In this document: piece after piece, positions 22,084 to 33,135 of the stretch
Numbering within the stretch: the stretch's first letter is position 1
Layout of the letters: every line of letters starts with the position of its first letter
Origin: Coffea arabica
Taxonomy: Eukaryota; Streptophyta; Magnoliopsida; Gentianales; Rubiaceae
NCBI RefSeq assembly: GCF_036785885.1
Contig: NC_092323.1
Location: 20,716,501-20,780,500, forward strand
Length of the DNA: 64,000 nt
Direction of reading: 5' to 3'
The notes under the pieces: generated by a model
What the model was told of the DNA's origin: nothing
What the model saw: the letters and a program-made list of their open reading frames with translations, nothing else
Databases searched by the model: none
Position numbers and translations under genes: made by a program

Positions 22084-25000
22084 TGTGACGACCCCACTTC
22101 TCCCAAGAGCGAACCCGAGGGTATCAGCGGGCCGCCTGCCTAACTCGCGCCAGGACTCGAAAACTTAAAGCAATAAAACTAGATAAATCGAAAGAGCACT
22201 AGACACAATATATACAATTTCAAAAGAGTTCTAATTACATTCTCCAAAATAGATATTCAGTTTACTACATCCCCACGAGTTAGTCACCGAATATATAAGT
22301 AGACCCGATAGAGGGTTCTTATACAGGCCATCAAAATAAGAAAAACGACTTAAACGTCTATCTAAGATAAGCACACCCAACTATACTAGTGTATGTGCCA
22401 AACTTTCCCCGCGTCGGCCCCTGCTAAAGAAAATAAAAGAAAATGGGCAAGCTATATGCTTAGTAAGTAAACAGGGGCAAAAGCATAAATTTCACGTAAC
22501 CACATTTACACAGTAGGAGTAAAGCAAAAACAGAAAAATAACATCACATGATAAGGATACAGGTGGCTCCAAAGCCAAATCATTTGCCATGCGTGACCTC
22601 CTGCCGACACTCCGTCGACCACAAATAATGGTCCGTAGAACTCCACTTGTACTCCCACCGTACACCTTATCACCCTCTTTGGCCGGACACCTTACAAACT
22701 TGCTCGAGCGAACGAAATTGAGCTTGGTTCACAAGCTCGAGTCACAAACTTGGTCCACATACTCGGTGAACCGGATTCACAAACTTGGTGACCTCAAACC
22801 AGATTGGACTGACTTCGACCAACCCTAACCGGCTCGAATAGTCCATCTAAATCTTGAGATCGGGCCCCAAACTCACAAACTTCACAAGCTTCACAAAATT
22901 TCTCAAAAGTCACCCCGAGCCACAAGCTCAAGGGGTTTAGTTCCAAAATGATTCATATACATATGTCATGTACAAATATGTGTGCAAACTAGGGTTTAGG
23001 TCGAGTGCGATAAAGTACACCATCGCCTAGGTATCCTTTTCATACATATCGAAATACATAAGCAACTAACACATAAGAGCGGCCTGAATACTTACTCAAC
23101 GAACAAAAGGGCAAAAGTACGAAATTTGTGCCGCGAAGAATAACTAGTAGGCCCCACCGGCTCCACCTAACTCACCACCGTTTGAAATAGAAGATTGTGT
23201 CACATAATATCACAAACGGCTACCAACATACCTAAAACAAGCAAAACGGCAAAATTGGCACATGCGAGTGCGGAAACGGCATACGGAAATGGGAATGGTG
23301 GCCTAATCGCTTTGCCGTCAAAAACTGTTTTGAACCTAAGCGAAGCTACGAGTGTTGGATCAAGGTACATGAGGTACCATCGCGAAACTAAGAGGAAGGG
23401 TTACAATTTTGATGAAGACACCTCAAACCGGATCTGAACAGAAATAGGTCGAAAGTATGGAGAACAGTGCTAGAAATTCGCACTTTAGAGTGACGGACAG
23501 GGTATGTTTGCTGGACCATAACTCCCAACTCACAAATCCAAATCAAGAAATTCCAAAGGCATTAGAAAGTAAAACATAAGGCTAAAACTTTGATGTTTTG
23601 ACCAAGACCTGAATCCACTCAGAACAGAACGCAAATTGAGTGTCAAAGTATCCGTCAGAACTGTCCAGATTCAAAGGCAGTTCTGATGATCAATCTTGTT
23701 TTGATCATAACGGGAGCTACGGAACTTGGATTTCGACCCACTTTATACCATTTCGAAGCTAAAATCAAGATCTACATTTCTTATGAAGGAGTCAACACCC
23801 AGATCATATGTTATCAAAACAGAAAAAGCACGGTCAGAGGCTAATTTTAAAACGCAACATAAACTAATGTTCAAAACAGGCCTGAGCGTTATATCTATAA
23901 CTCAGGATACACTAATCCGTTTAATCTGAAATTTTGCAGACACACTAAAGACATACGAGGCTACAACTTTCATGTTTTGAGGAACTTCTGAATCCATACG
24001 TAACATCAAGAAAAATGAAGCCAAAGTTCAGATGTTGAACTGCCCTGGTTTTCCAGATTTGCTGGTTTTGCGCACCGCAACTGTACAGTCCGTTTCTATG
24101 GTTCTTATACCAGATTTCTAACCAAATTCCTACCAAATAGCCATACATATATCAGCCTATTAGTGGTCCAAAATTCTCTCCTTATTTTACCACAAAATCA
24201 CCAAACACTAACTAAAGTCCCTATCCTCACTTTATTTGTACTAATGAACTTGATCTAACGTCCAACTAACCAAACCCTAACCAACTAAACTCTAGCCAAG
24301 CTAAACTAACCTAATGGAGTCTAGGGTTCCATGATTAAAATCTGATTTTACCAAAATCTAACCATACAAGAACAATTAATACATCACAAATCCATTTACA
24401 AGCCAATTTCTCAATCAAAACAACTAAGGAAAGCATTAAAACAAGAAGCCCTAATTCTTTTCTTTTTTTTTTTTACCGAATTTCCAACAGCCACAAAGCA
24501 ATAAAATTAACCATGAAACTACTCCATAATCATCTTACAATCCATAAAAATGTATAATCACAATAAGAGCATCACTTCCATAGCTTCAAGATTTAAAACC
24601 CAAAAGTTTAACTTTCAAGTAAGAGGATATACCTTCAAATAGGCTTTGTAGATGATTAAACTTCAATAATCAAGCACCCAAGTGGTTACTCCAAGATCCA
24701 AACTCAAGATGGAAGCTAAAAATTGAAGATTTTTGAAGAAATTTTCTCACCTTCTCTTGCTCTCTCTCTCGGCTCTACCTCTCTCTCTTTCTCTCCAAGT
24801 TTTGTCTTGTTTGTCTTGTGATTATCCTACAATTCCTAAGGTAATAAATAGTCAAAGACATTAGTAGATATTTATTAGGCTAACCAATCACATAAAAGTG
24901 CTTTATTTGTTGTTTTAACCCTTGCACTTCAACTTAGCTTTTATTCTACTCTTGCCCTCAAACATTTGATAATCCTTCAATTAACTCCATAGGTCATAAC

Positions 25001-25474
25001 TTAATCTAGTCTAAAACATGTAATCACACTTAATTACTTCACTAATCACTTTCCAATCTTAATCACCTATACTTAGATATACTTTTTCCATAAATAAAAC
25101 AATTAAACAACAACCTTTATAACATTGGCAAAATTAGGGTTTTTTTTTTTTAAACCCAACTTAAGCTTTCTAATAAATCATAACACTAAAGGTTTACTAA
25201 TCTAGGGTTTGCTAACCATTTCAAACTTGCTAAACCTTTGTAAACTAAAACGAATCCTATATTTACTTGTGCCAAAACATACTAGAATACCGAACATGAA
25301 CTATAGCTCGAACCTACGAATAATACATAAACTAGGGTTTAATCATAAGTAAAGTTAGGGTTTTCAATCTTGACCGAGAGTAGGGTTTTCTTCTTAGCCC
25401 TAAAACCCTAATCTTACCGCATCGAATAATGAATAACCCTATTATCAAACTTAAGAACTGACTGGGGCCTCACA
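22084..25474 (-). repeat. LTR4 of the array (3391 bp, long form; the 5' LTR of the element)
   Basis: It has the same TGTGACG and CCTCACA ends as LTR1-3 but carries 1511 bp more. The extra segment starts after acataaac (about 23866) and ends before gagtagggttttc (about 25378). Up to about 23340 it is nearly identical to the other copies; from there to about 23866 it differs at several percent of sites. The extra part includes, on the minus strand, a TATA-like CTATTTATTA (about 24843-24852) and a GA-rich leader (about 24755-24800). These are expected of a promoter/R region. No duplication flanks the extra segment, so LTR1-3 more likely carry a deletion than LTR4 an insertion. Confidence 0.85.
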
Positions 25475-28400
25475 CCTTTCCTTTTTGTGTAATTCCTACT
25501 AAAATAGAAATACAGAGAAGCTAATACCTAGTCAGTAGTTACTAGTTAACATATCTAGCCTATGCGGGAATGCAAGAAGTTTCAATTGAGTTTCAATAGC
25601 TGATGTGGTGCATTCTCATTCACCAATTGATGGTAGTCCTCCTGCAATTGATTGAGTTGGTGAATTGAATTGAGGACAAAAATGAGATTTCACCTCCTTA
25701 TCTACCTATCCCAATTACTAGACCCACGTAGCAGTGACCAGAAACCTCGCAACATCTTCTCCTCCAAATCCCAGAGGGCCGCCGTCTGCTTCTCTCGCCG
25801 ATCCCTTCTCGCTCTCCCGAACAAAGAGTACGGTTGAAAGAATTGAATCCAAAAACAAGGAAGTTTGAAGAATCTAACTCGAGACTTCAGGTTCTTTATT
25901 GCCTCTTAAATTTATTTCCTTTCAATATTTCTTGATTTTTTTCCTCAACGTTTTCTCTTAGTTACCATCTAACTATGCCTGATTTTCTATCCATGCTTTC
26001 TTAGGAGACAGAGGCTGTCAAGAGAAGATCATTACCAAGAAAAATTGTATGTCATTTTGCTTCTTTGAGTTTCATTCTTCCAGATCTCGGGTTTTCACTA
26101 TTATTTTTTATTTTTTGCACGCATTTTTAATAGTTCTCATGTTACTTATTTGTCCCTTTTTCTGGCCTTCTACGACACCTATACAAACTTATGTGATTTT
26201 CTATTATGTATGGGAAAATTGCTTGGTGTATTTTTTGGTTGTTTTGGATTCATAGTCTGTTCAAATTTTAGCACAATATTTTTGGCTAAAAACTTGGTGA
26301 TTATTTTTGTGTAACATTTTATAACCTTTTTTTTTCTCATTTGTTTCCATTTTGCATATGAAAAACTTATTTTTCCTCCTATTCATTGTTGTCCACTTTT
26401 TGGGGTGAATTTTATAGGGGTAATGGTTCGTTTAGTGCCAGTGAGTCTAAGCTTTGGACTTTTAGCATAGTTCAGCTTTGGACAGGTAATCTGTTACACT
26501 TTATTTAGAAAAATATCTTAGTCAAGCTTGTATACTAATAATTAGTAGCTATCTCTGTCGATTAAGTTACTGTTGATTATGAGAAAATGATTAAGTTACT
26601 GTTGATTATTAAAGAATGGCGGTAGGTTTTTGGAGCTTGTAAAAATTTTACTCATGTGTGTCTTATTTTGAGTATTTTTGACGCCCTCATCTTCAAATGT
26701 TTTGATTTTAAATGATAAAACAGTTTTTTGCCAATTTTGTTGCAGGAGAGGGTATTTGATGACAATCCCGATTTTCATGTCCTTTAGAATTGCCATCAGC
26801 ACATATCTCGTTGCTGATCTTTTTGTATAAATTAGAGAAGTCTGTTACTTTCTCTTGTACTTAATTGTGTTTTGGTACATTTCAATGTCAAGTTAATAAG
26901 TTCGTTTTGTGCTTTCTTTTTTTGAATATTTGGCTTATGTTTGAGGTACTATTGAGGTAGATTTAGCCCGAAGTTGAGAGTTTTGGTCCCTTTTGTAATT
27001 TATCCCTCATTCTTCAACTGGTGGATTATGTTTATTAGATTTAGTGACCCATGGTTTCTTTTCTTTTTTCAATTAATAAGACCTTTGTTCATTAAATCTT
27101 TTGCATCTCAGGAAAGTATTGTTGTGTGACCGATTTTTTGTTCATCTGATTTTGCATTTTTATGTTATTGTCCTTGCATGAAGAAAGATGACAACACCTA
27201 CTTTCATTCTTTTTTGTTCTCTAAGGATATATACATTTGAAGCTTTTTTTTTTCTTTTTTGGCTAATAATAACGTTGTTCTTTTGATTTCTATCTCTCAG
27301 CTCTCAAATCCTTTGAATTCTTTCTTTTTGTCTTGCTATTGCTTTTGTATGAAGAAGATGAATTTATCAGGGTTTATCTGAAATAAAAGATGAACATTTT
27401 TCAGTAAATAGATTCGTCGAAAAAAAACATAGGATATTCAAAATACTGTTTGGGTAATAATTTGAGTTAGTAATCAAGGTGCTCATACCTGATTACCACA
27501 ATTTCTTTATTTGGACCCACTGGAAGCCCCACATGTTCCTTTTGACTTTGTCCATTACTGAATAAAGTACATAAGACTTTCATTCAAAGCACATGGTACT
27601 GTCATGTTGGACATTCTTAGGAAGTTAAAACCTAAATGAGAAACACACTTGGCTTGAATGACTTAGTAATTGTTAAAGGCTTTTACTTTAAGGTACTTTC
27701 TCATGGTCAATTTCCTTCTATAGATATGACTAATTACATTGAGTGTGATCTGGATGTAAAACTTTGAAAAAACATTCAGGTGTTTAGTGCTTCAATCCTA
27801 TTGTTTTACTTCCTTTTGTGATCTCACATAGGCTATGCTAGATTTCATGGTGTAACATAAGAATTATAACTGTCTTTATTTTCTACTAAATTACATATGT
27901 TTGTTACAGGCTGAGATATTAATATTTGCACCATCGTAGAAAAGGATTGTGAAATTTGTTTTCTCAAGGTGAATTTTATTTAGGGGCTTTTTTTCTGAAC
28001 AGAAAAATGTTAATTTGTTTAGTGCAGATCCAAGGTTTTTTCTTCCTTTTTTTTCTAATAAGTGTTGTTTATTCTAAGTCTTTGTTAGATGAAGAAAAAA
28101 AAATAAAAAAGATTGCTTTTCTTCATTAAGCCTTGACGGTATGTTTTAATGCCCTTTTTTTTGTGTGGACAGATTTCTTCTTTTTTTTTCGTGTGAACAG
28201 ATTTCTCTCCCTGCAGTTACTGTAACTTTCAGCCCTCTTTATCCTGTTATTAGTCTTTGGAAAAGTGAAGATGAAAATTTGTGATGGGATCCTATTTCCT
28301 TTAGATCCAAATTTATTTTCTTTTACTGTCTTGCTTTACTTATTCCATTATTACTGTTTAGAGTTTTTCTTTTGGGAATCATACACAACCAGCACCTAAA

Positions 28401-29844
28401 ATTCAATTTCTTCTTTGCAGAATTCAACTTGGCCATATTATTCATTGTACATTTGCTGTTCAACTTGTAATTTTGCTCATTCCTTTTGTCTAGAGATGCT
28501 AGCCTTGTTTTTGTTTTTTAGATTTTGGTTATTTGTCAATCTTATTGATGGGTTGTAAGATTTACTTTTCTTTTGTTTTATGAACTCAATATTGACAAGG
28601 AAAAAAAATTAGTTAGTTTTCTTAGGCAATTTGTAGTTTGCCTTTTGTTTAAATTATTTCGGTTGGTAATGCCAACCTGGTCAGTTACTAGTGCCACTGG
28701 TAATGAAGATATTTTTTAAGCTTATCTTTGTGATGGCGATGATTCTTAAGCTTACCAGTGCCACTGGGGATGTAGTTTGATTTTGCCAACTTCAATGACA
28801 TTCCTTCATGAAGTTTTCATGTTAGACTGGATGTATATTTTGTCAATGTAGTGAACTTACTTTTTTGTTCCATTTGATAAAACAATAGTTTGAACTAAGA
28901 CACCTTTTGTCACAAAAAAAAATGGGTATAATTGATGTTGTTTTGCTCATGTCTTTGCATAAATCTTGCTTGTCTTTTTGTCCTTTTGCCAAGAGTATGG
29001 CTCTTTCATTAAATTTTTGTTGATTTGTACCAAGGGGATTGGCTTGAGTTATCATATTTTGGTTCGATTGAAAATAATAATAAAAATGGATCTACCATGC
29101 TATTGCGGTTGTGGACCTTACTACTATTATTGTGCTTAGATTATGTATAATTTGATTCTCTAATGCTTAATCTCAATAAAATTTTTGTTATTTAATTAAT
29201 CTTACTTAGTTTTTATTTTTGGGGTGCTCTTACCTCTCCTTTTTTAGTCTATAAGATTTTATGTTTATTTTTTGTGATGCTAAGAGTTGCTGGCACAAAA
29301 ATTAAATGGCATATGTGTTGAGAAGATTTTGAGTATGAGATAATGGTTTGTTTATCTTATCATAGACAAGAAAGCATATACAATTCTCCTGTCTTTATTG
29401 CTTTGAGTCCTATGTGTCTTGCTATTCTGCAACCATTACTATATTTTACAATTATATAGATTTTTGGCCCAACATATTTTCGTGTTGTTCATAAATTCCT
29501 GTTGAATTTGTTCATGAGCAAGACATTTTTGGTGTACATAGAAAATGTAAGGCAGCATTATGCGGTGATATATTATTTTCAAATGGTGATATATTATTTT
29601 CAAACTAATGACATTGTCATTGCTGTCCAATTAGTCTCAAAACAAAAAATAACTCGTCAGCAACTAGGCTGAAATTGTGTTTTCTCTTCATGCTTAATAA
29701 AATTACAAAAAATAACTACAAAGATTTGGGTGCACCTTTATGTAGTTTTTTATATTTAATAGCTCAATTTGAATAATTGGACGTTTCTGGGCAAGCTTGA
29801 AAGGATGCGCGGTGTTCTCCTATTAGTAATGGTCTACGACCAAG
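25475..29844. other. Intergenic region with a VPS51-like relic; no intact gene
   Basis: Bases 25475-25555 match about 45468-45540 (copy 2). The next 3 kb has no counterpart in copy 2. It contains a GC-richer stretch (25740-25890) ending in a possible splice donor and a 43-bp exon-like piece near 26005-26047. Neither has an ATG-initiated frame or a product I recognise. The remainder to 28540 is AT-rich with long T runs, like introns. The tail is described separately. Confidence 0.4.
28540..29834 (+). pseudogene. VPS51-like relic: introns and flanks kept, exons deleted
   Basis: Bases 28541-28690 match 1-150 and bases 28767-28950 match about 2998-3180. The VPS51 exons that lie between those blocks in the first copy (1209-2852) are missing here, replaced by about 75 bp. 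A further 0.75 kb (28975-29750) separates this from the final matching piece (29770-29825 against 3230-3290). No VPS51 coding exon survives. It is recognised only by non-coding paralogy with the first copy. Confidence 0.6.
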
Positions 29845-30540
29845 TAGGGGTAAGCAGATTCGGTTCGTACCGAATTCATAACCGATTTTAAATTCAATTC
29901 GGTAATTTGAAATCGGGTATTTGGTAATTCGGTACCAATTCGGTGCATACCGAATTCACCAAATTCTAATATGGTATAAAATAGATAATGAGATTATGAA
30001 TTTGGTAATAATCGATTTCGAATTCAAAATTCGGTAATTGAAATCGGGTACAAAACTGCATTCGAATACCAAATTGATATATAAAATTATATAATATATA
30101 GATAAATGCTATTTAGTATTAGTATATACTACTAATACTTTATTATATTAAATAGGTAAATGCTATTAATAATAATTAGTATATGGTATTATCATCATAT
30201 CATGTACTTATAATACTAATAATATATAATAATGTACAATATATTTATATTATTTTAGTATTTATTAATTGTTATATGACTACAATAATGCATAGTAATA
30301 CATTACAATATAAGATAACTATAATACTTATTATTTTATACACGAGTAACATACTAACATGACTAGAATTAGATAATAATTAATACATATATGCATAATA
30401 CTAAATATTAAACAATAAACATAATTAGTAATTAGAATTTAGATATTGGTAATTTGATACATCATTCATGTTTGAATTATTGAATATTTGAATGCGTAAT
30501 CTATAACTTGCAAGTATTAGTGTACTCTAAATTTATATTA

Positions 30541-31225
30541 CATACTTACTAATCTTAAGGCTTTAAGTATAGATAAGACAACTAAGCAGTGTAAGTGAAT
30601 GTATATGAATTGCAAATCAATGTATTAGTGTATTGACTTTCACAATAACATATGTAAATAAATAAGTTTAATTTTGATTTGAAATAAATTATAAGTTTGT
30701 AACTAACATAACTTATCACTAATCATTGTAATTTGTAAGTTTGTAACTAATATTACTTATTATTAATCATTGTAAATTATAAATTTATAAATTATTACTA
30801 ATCATTGTATAGTCTAAGGTTTATTCTAGTTTAAATTAATCACTTTTTACGTGTTCCTTAAATCATAAATTAAGGATTGTAGGTATAAGTGATCGAATAA
30901 GTTAAAATTCATATTATCTATTTACTAAGCTTAAAGCTTTAAGTATAGACAAAATAACTAAACAGTGTAAATGAATGCATGTGAGTTGCAAATCAAGTAA
31001 ATAAGTTTTATTTTGATTTGAAATAAATTATAAGTTTGTAACTAATGTAACTTATCACTAATCATTGATTCATTGTAATTTATAAGTTTGTAACTAATAT
31101 TACTTATTATTAATCATTGTAAATTATAAATTCATTGTAACTACTAACTAAATTAGTTTAAATTAATCACTTTTTATGTGTTTCTTAAATCGTAGACCAA
31201 GGATTTTAGGTATAAGTGATCAAAT
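30541..31225. repeat. Two diverged tandem copies, about 376-bp period, inside the hAT element
   Basis: The word ctttaagtat recurs at 30561 and 30937. Around it the order agrtg-aatg, gcaaatcaa, tttgatttgaaataaatt, tttgtaactaat and ttaaattaatcactttt is repeated. The sequence is very AT-rich and non-coding. The duplication is private to this element. Confidence 0.75.
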
Positions 31226-31444
31226 AAATACCAATTAAACCACAAAATGATTTGAACATAAGTAATGTGTTCAATTATGAATAAATTTGGAGATCAAATC
31301 AGTAATAATTTTTAAATCATTGGGGAGCATAATGAATGTATTATAATTTAGGAGCCCCAATTTATAAATTAAAAATTACAAAATCACTTCATTTGGGAAA
31401 AGCCGGATTTCATCTTCAACTGATGAAAAGTGAGAAAACAACCA

Positions 31445-31698
31445 TTGCAAATTTGCAATATTGCATAGTGCCGTGACTGCCGTCACCTAGGGCTTTCACA
31501 GCACTAACACTCCCAAGTCCCAAGTCCCAATTCCCAAATCGAAGCTGCTCTCCTCCGCCTCTCCGGCCTCCGCCAGTCCGCCGCGCTCTACGTCTCCTGT
31601 CGGCTGTGTCCTGCCGTGCTGGTTCATCGCTGCCGAGTGTCGAAGACGAAGCACCAAGATCTCACTGGTTCATCACTGCTCATCTCTGGCTCGCTTAG
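31445..31698 (+). other. GC-rich exon-like segment with consensus splice donor inside the hAT element
   Basis: In an otherwise AT-rich element this stretch is rich in CTCC and CCGCC and ends in AG followed by gtaagt at 31699, a perfect plant donor. It reads like a 5' untranslated first exon. It may be the leader of a lost hAT transposase gene or a captured host exon. No start codon with a long frame follows. Confidence 0.45.
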
Positions 31699-32699
31699 GT
31701 AAGTGCTCCTCTGTTTTTGGCTCTGTGTCTCTGGCATTAAAATGGGCCAAGATCGACTAGGAAATTTGTTATCCTGAATTGATAAGGGGATGAAATCTGA
31801 GCTTCCAATTGCAAACTCTAACTGTTGTAGTAGTTTAGATTAGGTGTGATATAACATAAGCTTTGTATTTTATACACAAGAAAGCTCTCTCCAGTTGTGC
31901 AGCCATTAAAAGCTAAGGCCTTGGGGAAAAATTCCACCTTTTACCCGTTAGAAAAATTAAAAAGGAAAAAACTTGCTAAAATGAAAATTTTACCTCCTTG
32001 TCCGTGGAGATTCTCAATCTCTGGTGCACATCTAGTGAAAGTACGGCTCCAGAAGTTGTACCTAGGATTCTGGATATGAATTTTCTTCAATGTGTAAAAG
32101 AAGAAACATCTATGTATAAATAAGCAGAAAGGTCACCTTAATAAGCTCAATAAAAGTAATCAGCTCCTGAATAAGTAATGAAAAGCATTGGAGCAAGTCT
32201 AGAACATATCGAAGAGAGCAATTTAGCTTTTATAACTACAAACCAGTAGAAGGCCTACATATGTCTAGCTTCTTTACATATTTTCAGTCTAATATTTGTA
32301 GCTTTCTCATGGCTTGCGGGGGTTGGTAGTTGCTGAACTATAAAGATTGGTATTATATATTCTCTTAATTTGCTTCAGGGTTTTTTTTAACATAATAGAT
32401 TAATTCAGTTAGACCGAATTCATTACTGTTTTCGAATTTGAAATCGGGTACCGCATGAATTCGGTAATGCCCAATTCGAAATTGAAAACGGTTTAGATTT
32501 CTATAGGTGCAATAACCGAAAAAATCGAATTCAGCGCACCGATTAACCGCATTTGCACCGAATGCTCACCCCTACGACCAAGTAAAAGTCCAAGGCCCAA
32601 GGGCCCAGGCAATAAGAAATTAGGAAAAGATTAGGATTAGGAAAAGATTAGGATTAGGAAACATGGCGGTTCAAATCATAAATATAGGTCTGGATCTTG

Positions 32700-33135
32700 A
32701 TATAGCGGATCTCACTTGTACGAGGCCACCCTATTAACTTTCCCTCTCTCCTCGCCGCTAGGTGAAGAGACAGTTCTCCTAGCTGAGCCGCAACGCAGCA
32801 TCTTCCGGCGGCAGCCAACGGCGAGGATATACTTCTCTACCTCTTTTTCCGGTGAGGTTTACTTTATCTCTCTTCTCGCTTTTTATTTATTTATTTACTT
32901 TTAATCTCACAAATTTCAATCTCTTGTATGTATCTGTGTTTTTTGGCTATAATTCTTAGAATATATTGTGCATTTTTATTTTTACGTTTGTCTACAATTT
33001 TTTAAACTTTTTCTTCAAAGCTTTGTGCTGGATTTACTAGTATACAATTACTGCTAATTAATTTTTGGTAGTTTTCTTGCTGGACTTTGGGTTTAGGGTT
33101 TTGCGTAGGGAGCATAGCAGGAAATAGCAATAGCA
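32700..33135 (+). promoter_or_regulatory. SmD3 leader: 5'UTR exon, 5'UTR intron and telo-box
   Basis: A CT-rich leader ends near 32851 at a donor (ccg/gtgagg). An intron then runs to the acceptor tagcag at 33120, leaving 15 bp of leader before the ATG. The telo-box TTAGGGTTT (reverse of AAACCCTAA) lies at 33093-33101, near the 3' end of that intron. Telo-boxes are common near the 5' ends of plant genes for ribosome and RNA-processing proteins. Copy 2 keeps the same box at 46113-46121. Confidence 0.6.

Larger units (their letters stand above)
9665..25479 (-). mobile_element. Head-to-tail tandem array of a gag-only Ty3/gypsy retrotransposon (4 LTRs, 3 internal regions)
   Basis: Starts of the repeat at 9670, 13808, 17946 and 22084 are spaced exactly 4138 bp. 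Order is LTR1, internal 1, LTR2, internal 2, LTR3, internal 3, LTR4. Each LTR begins TGTGACGACC and ends GGGGCCTCACA. Outer flanks are ccttt on both sides (9665-9669, 25475-25479), a 5-bp target duplication, so the array entered as one insertion and then grew. Internal regions read on the minus strand. Each has an initiator-Met tRNA PBS, a coiled-coil frame, a gag frame with a CCHC knuckle, then directly a polypurine tract. Protease, reverse transcriptase, RNase H and integrase are all missing. Units look almost identical by eye. Confidence 0.93.
29837..32582. mobile_element. Non-autonomous hAT element, 2730 bp, with 8-bp target duplication
   Basis: The element spans 29845-32574 and is flanked by cgaccaag on both sides (29837-29844, 32575-32582). 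Ends are TAGGGGTAAGCA and, on the other strand, TAGGGGTGAGCA, one mismatch in twelve. Dense subterminal copies of attcggt and its complement accgaat lie in the outer 200 bp at each end, typical of hAT transposase binding. No transposase frame is present. Copy 2 of the segmental duplication has an uninterrupted site near 45552-45565. Internally there is a tandem repeat and a GC-rich exon-like piece. Confidence 0.9.

Noticed and set aside
9670..25474. Tandem 4.1-kb repeat as a satellite or a CRISPR-like array
   Set aside because: The presence of PBS, polypurine tract, gag and a 5-bp outer duplication identifies LTR retrotransposon units.
25740..26790. Possible three-exon gene start with donor-like and acceptor-like sites
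   Set aside because: The only frame joining the pieces has a stop upstream and no ATG, and the sequence matches nothing I know. It is kept as a description, not a gene.
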